64,000 nucleotides of DNA from Azorinus chamasolen (GCA_963576725.1 OY755240.1:62974003-63038002); one strand, 5' to 3'; positions 1 to 12,475 are shown, counted from the stretch's first letter. Program-made: numbers and translations. The notes: a model not told the origin generated them from the letters alone.

Positions 1-50
1 GTATATTTAAAATTTAATTTCCAGAGACTGTCTTCTAGTTGTATTGAACG

Positions 51-249
51 TACAGGAAAACCTCTCTATAACGACCACTAAATTACAACAAGTGTTTTGT
101 GTTAAAGACAGGTGGCTGCATAAAGCAAGGTGAAAGTAAAACAGAACGCTCCTATAGGAGTTACTTTCATCTTGCTTTAAGCGGCCACCTGTCCTAACTA
201 CCAAATAATTAACCCAATTTAGTGGCCGTTATACTGAGGTTTTTCTGTA
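51..249. mobile_element. Hairpin MITE, family 1 (TA-flanked)
   Basis: The two halves are near-complete inverted copies. The left end reads TACAGGAAAACCTC and the right end closes as GAGGTTTTTCTGTA. The arms continue inward through a 'cactaaatt' block to a centre near 150 (GCTCCTATAGGAG). Both ends carry TA, as expected for Tc1/mariner-type MITEs whose TA is the duplicated target. There is no coding capacity. A second copy lies at 2057-2249. The superfamily is inferred from the TA-CAG ends only. Confidence 0.7.
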
Positions 250-781
250 ATATCTGAAAACTAACAGACATAAACAGGTTTAAGTTGTTACGTTTGTTTT
301 CAAAGTGTCTTTCCTTTATAATAACACTTCGTCGAGCTGCGCTATTAATTTACTATACATTACATATACTGAAAATCTCATTTTAAGTGCCGAATGTGTC
401 ATTTAAACGGAGTCACATAGATATGAATTCCATATTCATCAGGAGGGAGAAACACCGGAAATGAACATAAATATTGTAATTTTCAACATGTAAGAATGGT
501 TTCACTCTCACAGTTTATCTGTTTACTTTAATTTTCCATTTGATACCGCAGGGAAATCCTGTGAACCATTACCATTTCCAAATATAAGAAATTCCTTAAA
601 ATTCGCTTTGACCATAAATATCGGATATCAGCTATACGGAAACGTATTATCTTTTTTCTAGCACACGTACTGTTTCACTGTAAAATGCAGTTCATGTACA
701 TTTGCCGATTCTGTAGATCCATATCACGAAGTTCCCTAAGGAGCCTTAAGGCTGGATCTACCCTGTTTGCTGAATGACAAG
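250..781. other. Unannotated AT-rich sequence
   Basis: I see no open frame of note, no RNA gene and no repeat shared with the rest of the window. Confidence 0.5.
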
Positions 782-981
782 NNNNNNNNNNNNNNNNNNN
801 NNNNNNNNNNNNNNNNNNNNNNNNNNNNNNNNNNNNNNNNNNNNNNNNNNNNNNNNNNNNNNNNNNNNNNNNNNNNNNNNNNNNNNNNNNNNNNNNNNNN
901 NNNNNNNNNNNNNNNNNNNNNNNNNNNNNNNNNNNNNNNNNNNNNNNNNNNNNNNNNNNNNNNNNNNNNNNNNNNNNNNNN
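782..981. other. Assembly gap (200 N)
   Basis: Exactly 200 Ns, a typical scaffold gap of arbitrary length. It abuts a long GA tract, which probably caused the break in assembly. Confidence 0.98.
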
Positions 982-1042
<61 letters not shown>

Positions 1043-1069
1043 AGAGAGAGAGAGGAGAGGAGAGAGAGA

Positions 1070-1118
<49 letters not shown>
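982..1118. repeat. GA microsatellite
   Basis: Nearly pure (GA)n with a few AGG and ATG interruptions, running straight out of the gap, so its true length is unknown. Long serine-leucine or arginine-glutamate open frames here are artefacts of the dinucleotide. Confidence 0.97.
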
Positions 1119-1121
<3 letters not shown>

Positions 1122-1408
1122 TGTAGGTTTGAAGATAGTCCACAGTGTAGACCCAGATCAAACACTGACTTGTGGGCGCAGTATATGGTCTGATGTCTGC
1201 ACTGTGAAATATTGATGGGCAATGCCGGTTTCAATAACACAAGCATGGTAGATCCGGACATGTATATGGTCAGGGTCTACATGGGTCTACAGTACATATG
1301 CCTCTTCAAAACTGCATTTTTCTAATGATACTTTCGATTTGGATCTGGTATTTTATGTGCATTTGTATTATAATAAAAAGGTAACAGACAGAGATAGAGA
1401 GAGAGTGA

Positions 1409-1598
1409 AGATTTTGAAGATAGTCCACAGTGTAGACCCTGATCAGATACTGAGCTGTAGCTCGGCGTCTCATCAGGCTCCAAACTGTTTGTTACTGTTA
1501 CTATGTTTTTGAAACAAAATGAAGAAAATCAAAAGAATGAAAATTTGTAGCAGACGACAAAGTCAGCAGACGACAGAATTTGACAGCGAAAGGGTTAA
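1409..1598. mobile_element. Fragment of a TTAA-ended palindromic MITE
   Basis: The left part repeats a segment seen at about 1127-1165 (both contain 'agtccacagtgtagaccc'). The middle (cgtctcatcaggctccaaac) matches the element half at 51660-51690. The right end is ...AAAGGGTTAA, the terminal signature of the TTAA-flanked MITEs found throughout this window. The left terminus is missing. Confidence 0.5.
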
Positions 1599-2056
1599 TA
1601 AATAATTATATTATATGTTAATCCCTTATAGTTGCGTATTACTTGTTTCTCATCGTTTCTCTTTCCGTTTAACTATTTTCCATATTTTCTTTATTTTTTT
1701 TCTCATTCTGTATGTAAATTCATCAATTTCTTTCCGTTTCGTCCTTTAGCTTCATTGTCTTTGCTTCTTTGTATGTTATTTACTATTTTGACAATGATTA
1801 AAATGTTTAATATTGTATGTAATGTATATGAACATGGCTGTGAATTATTAAATACAATATTAACCACGAACATGTTTTTCGTCTTTATGGTCTTACTGTA
1901 GTCGCACGAATCATAGAATATTCCGAGAAAAGTACATTCTGAGCTTTAAACACTGGTAGACACACAGAGACGAGGACTGCTATGGGTCTACAGCGTTTTC
2001 AAAGCTGAAGGTACATTTAATCTCGTGGGTCATGGTAGTCCAAACTGTATACGAGA

Positions 2057-2249
2057 TACAGTGAAACCTGCCTATAGCGGCGGCTAAATTAGATTGACCT
2101 TTATGGTGTTTCGGGCAGGGTTGGAGTGGGATGAGAGTAAGGACAGAGGGCTCCTTAAGGAGCTTTCTGATTGGCTTTCGCATTGCTCTGAGGTATCGCC
2201 CGCCTTTTGTACTATCATTTTGATAGTCGCTGGATGAGGTTTCACTGTA
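2057..2249. mobile_element. Hairpin MITE, family 1, second copy
   Basis: It starts TACAGTGAAACCT and ends AGGTTTCACTGTA, with TA at both tips. The outer arm aligns with 51-249 (a TATA-CG...CTAAATTA core). The centre is GGGCTCCTTAAGGAGC. The inner arms are more decayed than in the first copy. Confidence 0.65.
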
Positions 2250-3410
2250 CATCCTTAAAACTCTTCTGCTAATCTGCCTGGTGGTAATCATGATCTGACA
2301 CAATGTAGATATGTCACTCCAATCATCAGCTATGAAACAGCTTAGTGATAGCTAGTGACATTTAATTAGCAAGGGAGTTTTTAATTTTAGTTTTAAATGT
2401 ACATGTGTATAATGGAAGATATGTAATTTTGCCCGCTGAATCATGTGCACTTCCTGTCTCCATTTCTGCAAACAGTGTCTGCTTGATCAGACAAATTATG
2501 TTCGAGTTGACTGATGAAGGTCGGCACTTTTTTGTGCTGAAATCTCTTAATTTTTATCGGATTGAGATTATCACCTGTTGTAGGTAAGGATGCAACATGG
2601 GGGTCACAGTACCGCTGATTGTATGTCTGACCGTCTTTTGGTCTGGTGCATTTTTACTCTCATCTGTATCTCCTGTTTACACTGGAGCTTTTAGGATGGA
2701 TTTTCGTTTTATGGGGATGCTCTATTTTCACTGCTCCTGTAAGAGTTGTTCCCCTTTCCACTTTCTCTCTCCTGTAGGTTACTTATATTATAGTGTAGCC
2801 TCTGGATTTATGTAAGGGGTATGACAAGTAGAAGTGGATAACGCAAAGTTCATGACTCTTGCACCGGTACAGTAGGAGTTACCCCCTTATTCTTTTTTGC
2901 CTTCTTATCCTGTGCAGAATGCTAATGGTAGAATGAAACTTTAGGGATGTGTTTTCACTGATTGGAAAGAGATTGATGGTTAAAGGTGCCTTTTTTTACG
3001 TCACTGCTTCTGTGAATCCATGTCGCACGTATGCCTACCAACAGGGGACACATGTGTTCAAAGAGTTTTGGGGTCTTCTTTGTGAGTGCTCATGAGGCTG
3101 TGGGGCAATAGTAATTTTCATGTGATAGCAAACAGTCTCCTATAACTCTATATAGAGTGGCAATGTACTTTTTATCATAAATGTATGTATTGTATACTCG
3201 ATGTACATTGATGAGACAGAAATAAAGAAATATATATATTCCCCATTGACAATGACATTTTAATTTCACGAACACGTGCAGTAAAGACTTTGTTTATTTT
3301 TTCAATAAATTGTAAATTATTTCTATTGCTTAGGCAGCAGACAAAGATCTTGCCAATTAACATGTTAGCTTGTTGAGAATTAGCTTTCTTTAGTTGCAGC
3401 ATGGGCAAAC
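2250..3410. other. Unannotated AT-rich sequence
   Basis: Only short open frames with no domain I can recognise, and no clear repeat. Nothing supportable as a gene. Confidence 0.5.
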
Positions 3411-3718
3411 ATTTCAGTGAACCGCCATACTGCGATAAGGTAGCCGTTACGTAACTTAAACTTAAAATTTATTACGAGATATTAGGAATATTAAAGTCAT
3501 ATCCGGCTTTTCTCCCTGACAACGAATATGACTTATATTACGAATTATGATTTTTTGCGTTCTTTAATTGGGGCATTAGCAAACATTTCAGTCAATAGTC
3601 ATACTGTGATTAGGTAGCCATTCCACAACTTAAACTTAAAGTACGAGATATTAGGTGTGTTAAAGTCATATCCGGTGTTTCTCCCTCACAAATAATATGA
3701 CTGCAGTGGCTCTTGAGT

Positions 3719-3785
3719 GTGGAGCTCGTATAGCGCTCGCCCTGTAAGCGAGGGATCCCGGGTTCGAGTCACGCTCCAGACTGCA
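3719..3785 (+). tRNA. Truncated tRNA-like sequence
   Basis: It has a perfect anticodon-arm hairpin (CTCGC-CCTGTAA-GCGAG) and the box B-like GGGTTCGAGTC, but the acceptor and D-arm half is degenerate. It shares the prefix 'tgtggagctcgtatagc' and the 3' flank with the fuller copy at 3927. Most likely a tRNA pseudogene or SINE head, not a working tRNA. Confidence 0.5.
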
Positions 3786-3926
3786 CTTTTCCTCCTGTTA
3801 ATTTAATGGTGTCAGAAGTGTTTGACTGCCCATGCAATTGGGAAACACGATCTGAGAGCTGGGGCACCTCTAAAAAAGTGAAGGGGGAGAAGAATAGTGG
3901 TTCTGGTGTGTGGAGCTCGTATAGCA

Positions 3927-3999
3927 GCCCGGATAGCTCAGTTGGTAGAGCCGTCGCCCTGTAAGCGAGGGGTCCCGGGTTCGAGTCACGCTCCAGGCT
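3927..3999 (+). tRNA. tRNA-like sequence, Thr(TGT)-like, probably pseudogene
   Basis: A cloverleaf can be drawn. The acceptor GCCCGGA pairs with TCCAGGC with one mismatch. Box A is TAGCTCAGTTGGTAGAG and box B is GGGTTCGAGTC. The anticodon loop CCTGTAA gives TGT (Thr), but position 33 is C instead of the near-universal T, and the 3' strand of the T stem (CACGC) does not pair well with CCGGG. These defects and the nearby truncated copy favour a tRNA-derived repeat. Anticodon identity is tentative. Confidence 0.5.
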
Positions 4000-5260
4000 T
4001 CACTTTACCTCCTGTTACTTTGTGACTTTCATATCTGGTGGGGATAAATTCGATTATAACTACTTATTACGCATTGTCAATTAATGTCTAAGCATTGCAA
4101 ACAATCAGTAACCATAATAAACAATACATAACTATTTAGAAAACAGAATACTTTTGAGGATCTAGATTATCAATATATATATGGGGCGTTTCTTTGCGGT
4201 CCGTGCTCCCGCATGCCGAATGTTATGTTGAGGCATGAGCAAACATTTCAGTGAAGAGTCATACTGTGATTAGGTAACTATTCCCCAACTCAAACCTTAA
4301 GTTTTTATGAGATATTCTGGGTTTTAAAGTCATATCCGGTGCTTCTCCCTCACAGAAATGACGTTCATATCCGGTACATGCCGAATATTATTAATTTATT
4401 TAGCTTTCTTTAGTTGAAGCACGAGCAATTATTTCAGTGAAGAGTCATACTGTGATAAGGTAGCGATTCCGCAACATAAACCTTCAGTTGTAAGGAGAAA
4501 TTAGGTGTTTTCAAGTCATATCCGGTATTTCTTCCCGACACCGTTTTTAAGGCTCTAGATTATCCATATATCTCCGGGGCGTTTCTCTGCGGTCCGTGCT
4601 CGTGCATGACGATTTAAATATTTTTTTTAGCTTTCCTTAGTTGCAGCATGAGCAAAATTTCAATGAAAAATCATGATGTGATTAGTTAGTCATTGCCCAA
4701 TTAAACCTTTTAAGTTATTATGAGATATAAAGTCATATCCGGTATTTCTCCCTCACAACGAAATATGTCGTTCGTATCCGATGCATGCCCAACATTATGA
4801 TTTTTTTTTAGCTTTCTTTAGTTGAGGTTTCTACCTCACAACGAATATGACTTTCATATCTGAGATAAATTCGATTATAACTACTTATTACGCACTGTAA
4901 ATCAATTTATAAGCATTGCAAACAATCAGTCAACACACTAAACTGTATAACTATTCAGAATGCAGATTGCATTTGAGGCTCTTGATTATCCATATATCTC
5001 CTGGGCGTTTGTCTCTGGTCCGTGCCCCTGCGTGCCGAATATTATGATTTTTTAAGCTTTATTCAGTTGTGGCCTGAGCATAAATTTCAGTAAAGAGCCA
5101 TTCGATGATTAGGTAGCCATTCCATAACTTTAATCTTAAGTTAATATGAGATATTATGGGATTTAAAGTCATATCCGGTGTTTCTCCCTCACAACGAATA
5201 TGACTTTCAAATGCGGTACATGCCGAATATTATGATTTTTAGCTATATTTAGTTGAAACG

Positions 5261-6690
5261 GGAAAGTGCGTTCATTCATTCATTACTTCATTACTTCGGT
5301 CATTCCATTAATTCGGTCACCCTTCGTTGGTCCATACCGGATTCCGTCCGCCTGTCCGTCAGTCCGCACGTCCACCCAAACATTCATATATTTTCAAAAA
5401 TTACATAAATACCACATTGTATAGTTTTTATGACTTTACACTTGTTAGTTTGCTCTAACCATATTGTTGTATATCTTATACATTAAAGAATTGAATAAAC
5501 CTTTTTTGAGATGAATATGTGCAAATACTATTCAGCAAACTGCATTTTCAACGTAACTGTTCTAAAAACAAAAACTCATGCTGCATTTTTATACACAACT
5601 ACCAGAATAAAACACGACCCTATTCAAAGCGAGGAGTGAATGTAGTGAAATAATACAATATCAAGATTGCAAATAAGTTTTACAAATTATGTTATTTTAT
5701 ATTATTATAGACCGAACGGTGTATATCCTGATTTTAACTTAACATTCATTACCGGAAATATACATGTAACTAGTACATTTGTTTATAGTTAACAACTTCG
5801 TTTGAATAAGGTTCCAGCAAGTTATAATTAATACTTTATTAACTTGAGCAGACAGCAGGTAAAATATTTTAACACATACATTCTGTTCAATAGCATCCCT
5901 ATGCGAATGTATATAGATTAAAAATTATAGCCGACAGCTTCCTTTTTTATTGAGACCCGTGATATATGGTATCTCTTTGACTCAATCGTTATCTTCTGCC
6001 CCATTATCGAATTGACCAATCATATTTCATAAGGGCGTGACTTAGGTTCACGCCTGACTGGGCAACTGAGTTACTTAGCATGGGATGGGGATATTATGTA
6101 ATTTATAATATAGATGAAAACGAGGAACGGAAATTCAATGAAGTAAGATGCTGATCTTTAGAAGAAATTTGCTATTAAATCAGAGTAGATTTCATTATTA
6201 CGAACAGCATGTTTAAGATGAAATTCATCCGTAGAATATGGTCTAACTTGCTTGCCTTTAGTTTGGTTCTGTAGCATGTTAAAGGATAAATATCGCTAAC
6301 AATCAACTTAAAAATTGTCATTTGCATTCAATGACCCAGATCAGCTGCTTAGTTTGAACATGTTCCATGAAACCATAACCTTCATTGTTGTACATCCAGT
6401 AATTACAATTTAAATAATAGACCCAGATAAGCTGTAAATTTTAGACACATGGAGTAATCGGTACAAACAGGCCTCTAGACCTTGAAATTAGGGACTATTC
6501 TCTTTGCATCGCCAATTACTTTGTAAAAAGTTTAGTCATTGTGTGAGAACAATGCCTTTTTACAAGATATGTGGTTTCCGTGGCTCATATTCGATACTTC
6601 TCATTGCGAATTACTAGGATTTTCAGATCTTAGGGAAATAGAACCCATGTAAACGGTACCCCATGTAAGCAGTCATATTGTGAAAGTAAG
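5261..6690. other. Unannotated sequence with minor simple repeats
   Basis: A (CATT)n-like stretch (about 5272-5300) and CCGTCCG-type runs (about 5345-5375) lie at the left. The rest is AT-rich with no supportable gene. Confidence 0.5.
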
Positions 6691-6699
6691 TCCTTTCTA

Positions 6700-6781
6700 A
6701 CGAACGAATGAACGAACGAACAAAGGAAAAAACCCGAATGAATGAATGAATGAATGAATGAATGAATGAATGAATGAATGA
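6700..6781. repeat. (GAAC)n/(GAAT)n microsatellite
   Basis: A short imperfect CGAA/GAAC run is followed, after 'caaaggaaaaaaccc', by about 12 perfect GAAT units. The related tetranucleotides suggest one ancestral tract. Confidence 0.95.
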
Positions 6782-7206
6782 AGTGTTCGTACTTGCAGAA
6801 TAATTCTAAATATAGATTCATATCCGGTGTTTCTTCGTCTTCCATATCCGTGGGAGATATTTAATCACTAGTCTAAATAATCGGCACTAAAAATGTTATT
6901 TTCGGTATATGTATATTTACTGTTAATAAATATGTTTAATAGAATATAGATAATATATATAAAATATAATATTTTAGAAGAGATGCTTTTGTTGCTCATA
7001 CCCGAATTTCTTTGGGAAGTTACCGGTGTGTCCTAACAAATGCATGTATATATTTCATATCACAGGACAGGGAGCGGGTGGGGGTGGGTGTCATTGAAAT
7101 GATTATTCTTAGCTCTAAATTGAAGTGAACTTCCAGGGAAGATCCATAATGTGAAGCATTTTACTGGTTAAACAGTGTGTATGTATGCGACATAACATGC
7201 TTTAGA

Positions 7207-7456
7207 TTAACCCTTTCCCTGTTCTGTGTTTATTACAAAGTTCAATACCTACTGAATGTTCATGGATGAAGTAGTTGTAATGAAACATGGAAGGTAGATC
7301 ATTGTAGACATTTTTGAAAGCAAAGAAACATATCTATCAAATTCCAATAGCAAACAGAGTATACCCTGATCAGACGGCTCCTCTAGGAGCCGTCTAATCT
7401 GGGTCTACTCGGTTGGCAAATGCGTGAAAACACGTTTATATGAGGGAAAGGGTTAA
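7207..7456 (+). mobile_element. TTAA-flanked palindromic MITE, family 2, complete
   Basis: The left end is TTAACCCTTTCCCTGTT and the right end ATGAGGGAAAGGGTTAA. In the right half sits a large palindrome: 'caaacagagtataccctgat', then GACGGCTCCTCTAGGAGCCGTC, a 22-base perfect palindrome mentioned here only by its halves GACGGCTCCTC and GAGGAGCCGTC, then the mirrored 'gggtctactcggttgg'. TTAA at both tips plus a terminal CCC is the signature of piggyBac-type elements and their MITEs. Near-identical full copies lie at 44824-45073, 53849-54097 and, inverted, 49627-49873. It is non-coding. Confidence 0.8.
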
Positions 7457-8122
7457 TTAATATCCAGTGCTTCTCAGTCCTAACGCACTTGCTTTTCAAA
7501 TCTGTGGGAAATAAAAAAAACCCGCTTAGCTAGGTATTCCGCATTTGAAAATAGATAAAAACTAAATAAACCGCGATAACTGAAAGAAAACTTAATTTCT
7601 CTAGTGAAATAAGTTTGCTCACAAGGCTAAAGGTTGAATGCCCTGATATGCAGCACACAATACTTTTTTATATAAATACTTATTAGCGCGTTTCAGACAG
7701 ATAACTATTAAAGGCGTTTATCCTTTTCCTTAGATCATATCCTATGGCTATCCGCCATAACATAATATGAGTTTCATATAAAGATAAGGCACCTCATATA
7801 TTTTAGTAATAAACATCGGTTGTTGGTTGTTGTTTTTTTTATAGTTTTCTTACTTGTAATAATTAACAGTTAAACTTCCAGAAAATAGGCATAATGTGTA
7901 AAACAGCATACCTTCTGGTTCAACCTTAAATATGTATGCGTAATCATGAGTTTTAAAGTCATATCCTGCGTTTCTCCGTCCAATCGAATATGAAATTCAT
8001 ATGCGGCCATTCATATGACTGAGAGATAAAAATCGGTTACAGCTAGATATTCGGCTCGAAAGATTTAATTCTGAGTATCTAAGAAAAGTATTATGCTTTT
8101 AACATTTATCTATATTATATCA

Positions 8123-8193
8123 TAAGCAAACCGAGCAGACCCTAATCAGACGGCTTCTATAGGAGCCTCCAATCTGGGTCTACTGTGTTTGCT
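8123..8193 (+). mobile_element. Palindromic core of a family 2 MITE
   Basis: It runs from 'aagcaaaccgagcagaccc' to 'gggtctactgtgtttgct', the central hairpin of the family without recognisable TTAA ends. Confidence 0.6.
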
Positions 8194-8529
8194 AAGGCGT
8201 ACAAAGGCGTATTCATGGAGTAAAAAGTAAAACCTTTAGCTTGGCGAGGACAGGTATATGTTTACTTTTGCAAACAGATTGAACCCAGATGTGACTTGAT
8301 TTGTTTTTCACAGAAGGTAAATGAATCGTGAGAAATTCTCCAATGAAATAAATTGCTCACCAGGCTAAAGGTTAAAGGCTTTGCAATACAACGCATCAGG
8401 TAATTTTCATACCTATAAAATTACAGCGTTATTGACAATGTCTAACCCTTTACCTGATGAATACATGTATTTAGAAATATTGACACACTTTGAAAGAGGT
8501 TAAAACTTAATCGAGTATGCTTCAAACCA

Positions 8530-11460
8530 GTTTTAACCAATTTTAGCTTCATATCCGGTCTTTTCAATTATTTAGAATACATAATCCTTTTCAGGCTCAA
8601 GATTGTCCATATTTCTCCGGGACGTTTCTCCGCGGTCCGTGTTTCTGTATGCCGAAAATAATAAATTACTTTATCTTTCTTTAGTTGAAGCATGTGAATA
8701 AGTAGCCATTCCCCAAACTTAAACTTTTTTATTGTGAGAAATTATGAGAATGCCTTTAAGGCTCAAGATTATCTACATATCTCCGGGACGTTTCTCTGCG
8801 GTCACCTCTTGCATGTCGAATATTATGTTTTTTTAGCGTTCTTTAGTTGAAGCCTGAGCACAAATTTCAGTGAAGAGACATACTGTCATTAGGTAGCCAT
8901 TCCATACCTTTAACATAAAGTTAATAAGAGATATTACGAGTTTAAAAGTCATATCCGGTGTTTCTCCCTCATAACGAATATGACATTCATATCCAGTGCA
9001 TGCCGAATATTATGATATTGTGATTTTTTACGAGCAAATATTTCGGCGAAGAGTCATACTGAGATTTCACAGCCATTCTATAACTAACTTTAAGTTATTA
9101 TGAGATATTAGGAGTTTTGAGGTCATATCCGGTGTTTCTCCCTCATAACGTTTCTCCGCTGTCCTTGCTTCCCGAATGACCCCGAATATTATGATTTGTT
9201 TGGTTTTTCTTTCATTGAAGATTCATAATGTGATTAGATAGCCATTCCCCACATTGAAAAATAATTTATTACGAGTTATTATCAATTTTCAAGTCATATC
9301 CGGTGTTTCTCTCACACAACGAATATGACTTTCATATCCGGTATATGCCGAATATTATGGATTTTGTAACCTCTCTTAAGTTGAAACGTGATCAAAATTC
9401 CAGTATAGAGTCATACTGTGATTAGGTAGCCATTCTTAACTAAAACCTTGAGTTATTACGAGCTATTGGGAGTTTTAAAGTCATATCCGGTGTTTCTCCC
9501 TCATAGCGTTTCTCTGCGGTCCGTGCTTCCCGAATGACCCCCGAATATTATGATTTGTTTGGCTTTCTTTAGTTGAAACGTGAGCAAAATTTCCGTGAAG
9601 ATTCATAATGTGATTAGATAGCCATTCCCCACATTAAAAATTAATTTATTACGAGTTATTATCAGTTTTCAAGTCATATCCGGTGTTTCTCTCACACAAC
9701 GAATATGACTTTCATATCCGGTATATGCCGAATATTATGGATTTTGTAACCTCTCTTAAGTTGAAACGTGATCAGAATTCCAGTATAGAGTCATACTGTG
9801 ATTAGGTAGCCATTCCTTAACTAAAACCTTAAGTTATTATGAGCTATTGGGAGTTTTAAAGTCATATCCGGTGTTTCTCCCTCATAGCGTTTCTCTGCGG
9901 TCCGTGCTTCCCGAATGATCCCGAATATTATGATTTGTTTGGCTTTCTTTCGTGAAACGTGAGCAAAATTTCAGTGTTCAAAGATTCATAATGTGATTAG
10001 ATAGCCATTCCCTACATTAAAAAATAATTCATTACGAGTTATTATGAGTTTTCAAGTCATATCCGGTGTTTCTCTCACACAACGAATATGACTTTCATAT
10101 CCGGTATATGCCGAATATTATGGATTTTGTAACCTCTCTTAAGTTGAAACGTGATCAAAATTCCAGTATAGAGTCATACTGTGATTAGGTAGCCATTCCT
10201 TAACTAAAACCTTAAGTTATTATGAGCTATTGGGAGTTTTAAAGTCATATCCGGTGTTTCTCCCTCATAGCGTTTCTCTGCGGTCCGTGCTTCCCGAATG
10301 ATCCCGAATATTATGATTTGTTTGGCTTTCTTTCGTGAAACGTGAGCAAAATTTCAGTGTTCAAAGATTCATAATGTGATTAGATAGCCATTCCCTACAT
10401 TAAAAAATAATTCATTACTAGTTATTATGAGTTTTCAAGTCATATCCGGTGTTTCTCCCACACAACGAATATGACTTTCATATCCGGTACATGCCGAATA
10501 TTATGTATTTTGTACCCTCTATTAAGTTGAAACGTGATCAAAATTCCAGTATAGAGTCATGCTGTGATAAGGTAGCCATTCACTGACTAAAACCATAAGT
10601 TATTGAGAGATATTATGAGTTTTAAAGTCATATCCGGTGTTTCTCCCTCACAACGAATATGACTTTCACATCAGGCGCATGCCGAATATTATGAATATTT
10701 CCAACTTTCTTTAGTAGAAGCATGAGCAAATATTTCGGTGAAGAGTCATACTGTGATTCGGCAGCCATTCTGTAACTTTAACTTTAGGTTATTATGAGAT
10801 ATTAGGAGTTTTAAGGTCATATCCGGTGTTTCTCCCTCATAGCGTTTCTCTGCGGTCCGTGCTTCTTCGTGACCCCCGAATATTATGATTTGTTTGGCTT
10901 TCTTTGGTTGACACGTGAGCAAAATTTCACTGAAGATTCATAATGTGATTAGATAGACATTCCCCGCACTAAAAATTAATTTTTTTACGAGTTATTATGA
11001 GTTTTCAAGTCATATCCGTTGTTTCTCTCTTACAACGAATATGACTTTCTTACCCGGTACATGCCGAATATTATGAATTTTGTACCCTCTATTAAGTTGA
11101 AATGTGATCAAAATTCCTTTATAGAGTCATAAGTGTTATAAGGTAGCCATTTCCTGACTAAAACCTTAAGTTATTGAGAGATATTAGGAGTTTAAAAGTC
11201 ATATCCGGTGTTTATCCCTCACAACGAATATGGCTGTCATATCCGGTGGAGATAAATTCGATTATAACTACCTATTACGTACCGTATATTAAATTTTAAG
11301 TATTTCAAATAATAAATATATATAATATTAGTCATTCGGCTCGATAAAATGTTTTTTCTAATAAAAAATAATGCTTTTGTAGCCGATTTTAGGCTGCGAA
11401 TCTCATATCCGCGGATATGAGAGTCATATCCGTCATATCCGGTGTTTAGACATACCCCTG
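8530..11460. repeat. TCATATCCGG satellite, block 2
   Basis: The modules are those of block 1 but the array is denser and better preserved. From about 9220 it becomes a higher-order array of ~382-bp dimers. The landmark 'attcataatgtgattagata' starts at 9221, 9601, 9984 and 10367 (steps 380, 383, 383) and again at 10936 (569, a dimer plus a monomer). Within each monomer, AGTCATATCC and its inverted partner ATATGACT flank 'tttctccctcac', giving a short hairpin. The last copies (about 11400-11450) contain CTCATATCCGCGGATATGAG, an exact 20-base palindrome. Confidence 0.88.
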
Positions 11461-11885
11461 GAAATGACACGATTTTAATATTGCATAAAATATACACAAA
11501 GACTGAGCTATATTTACCTCTTTGGAGCCCTTTCGGCAATGCAAAACGAAATTATCCAATAACTTCTTCAACCGCCAGAATTTCAGCAGATTTCATACGC
11601 TAGGAACCAAACACGCGAAAGGGAACCAGAACGGTTCGGGCCAGCGAGCTTCGTACCTACGATACTCGCACTGGGCCGCATTTACAGTTTCGGCGAATTA
11701 ATTCGTGTTAATCAGCTAGGGGTTGATTTCAGGAATTTAACAAAGCCAAGTTGGGAGATTTTAATTAATTTAATTGGTTTACGGAAGCAATTGGTGTTTT
11801 TTTTTTATTGTGATTGAAAATTTGATAATTCTTACGCAACATAGTCTAATAAGAGATATATATACGTCTCTGGCCTAAATTTTGT
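11461..11885. other. Unannotated sequence
   Basis: Moderately GC-rich around 11600-11690 but with no domain or repeat I can name. Confidence 0.45.
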
Positions 11886-11889
11886 GCAA

Positions 11890-12475
11890 CCCCCCCCCCC
11901 CCCCCCAATCAGATCGGAGAGTGATATTTTTTTTTTGGGGGGGGGGTGGGGGGTGTCACCAACTTTAACGTTGGTCGTTACTTTTGAGCCATTACAGATA
12001 GAGACTTGATTCTTGGCATGCATAAGTATCTCATAAAGCAGCACAATTTGAGGGGTGACATGTCAAGGTCATCCTTAAGGGTCAAAGGTCAAATGTTTGA
12101 TTGTTTGTCAGCAACTTCAACCTTGGGCTTTTGAATCAGTAGAAATAGAGACTTGATATTTGGCATTCATGTATATCTCTTGAAGCTGCACATTTTCAGA
12201 ACTGACATGTTAGGGACAATGTCATCCTTCAAGGTCAAAGGCCAGATATACACATGTAGGTCAACTAACTTACTTCCAAACCAATAGAGATATATAGACT
12301 TTATATTTGGCATTTACATATGTATCTCATGAAGCCTAGCTCACAGTTTGAGTGGTGACATGACAATGTCAAGGCCAAGGTCAAAGTACAAATGTTTAGG
12401 TATTACATTTGCTATACAGTGGGGGCATATAATGTATATATAGCGTTTCACAAACACATCTTGTAACCTTAGATG
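11890..12475 (+). mobile_element. Tandem-core element, family H, with poly-C/poly-G end
   Basis: It opens with a C run (11890-11906) facing a G run (about 11937-11953), which together can form a hairpin. Then come three diverged ~150-bp units (about 11960, 12112 and 12260), each with 'gagacttgat', a 'tttggcat' block and AAGGTCA motifs. It closes with 'gggggcata' and, further on, GTTTCACAAACACATCTTGT. The same 3' end is found at 58845-58879 in a short copy. Confidence 0.55.

Larger units (their letters stand above)
3411..5260. repeat. TCATATCCGG satellite, block 1 (diverged ~190-bp units)
   Basis: Repeated modules occur in the same order: 'ctttctttagttgaagc', 'agtcatactgtgattagg', a TTAAGTTATTATGAGATATT-like stretch, 'aaagtcatatccggtg' followed by 'tttctccctcacaacg', then 'atgccgaatattatg'. 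TCATATCCGG occurs near 3497, 3666, 4330, 4516, 4732 and 5169. The spacing is irregular (169 to 664 bp) because copies are deleted or interrupted. A side module ending 'gcggtccgtgct' recurs at about 4155, 4550 and 4975. It is non-coding. Confidence 0.85.

Noticed and set aside
736..1261. Several 100-170-codon frames across the gap
   Set aside because: They are made of (GA)n and the 200 Ns.
5272..5375. A possible 5' head of a tandem-core element (CATT and CCGTCCG runs)
   Set aside because: No terminal hairpin or CTCTTGTT end nearby, so no element boundary can be drawn.
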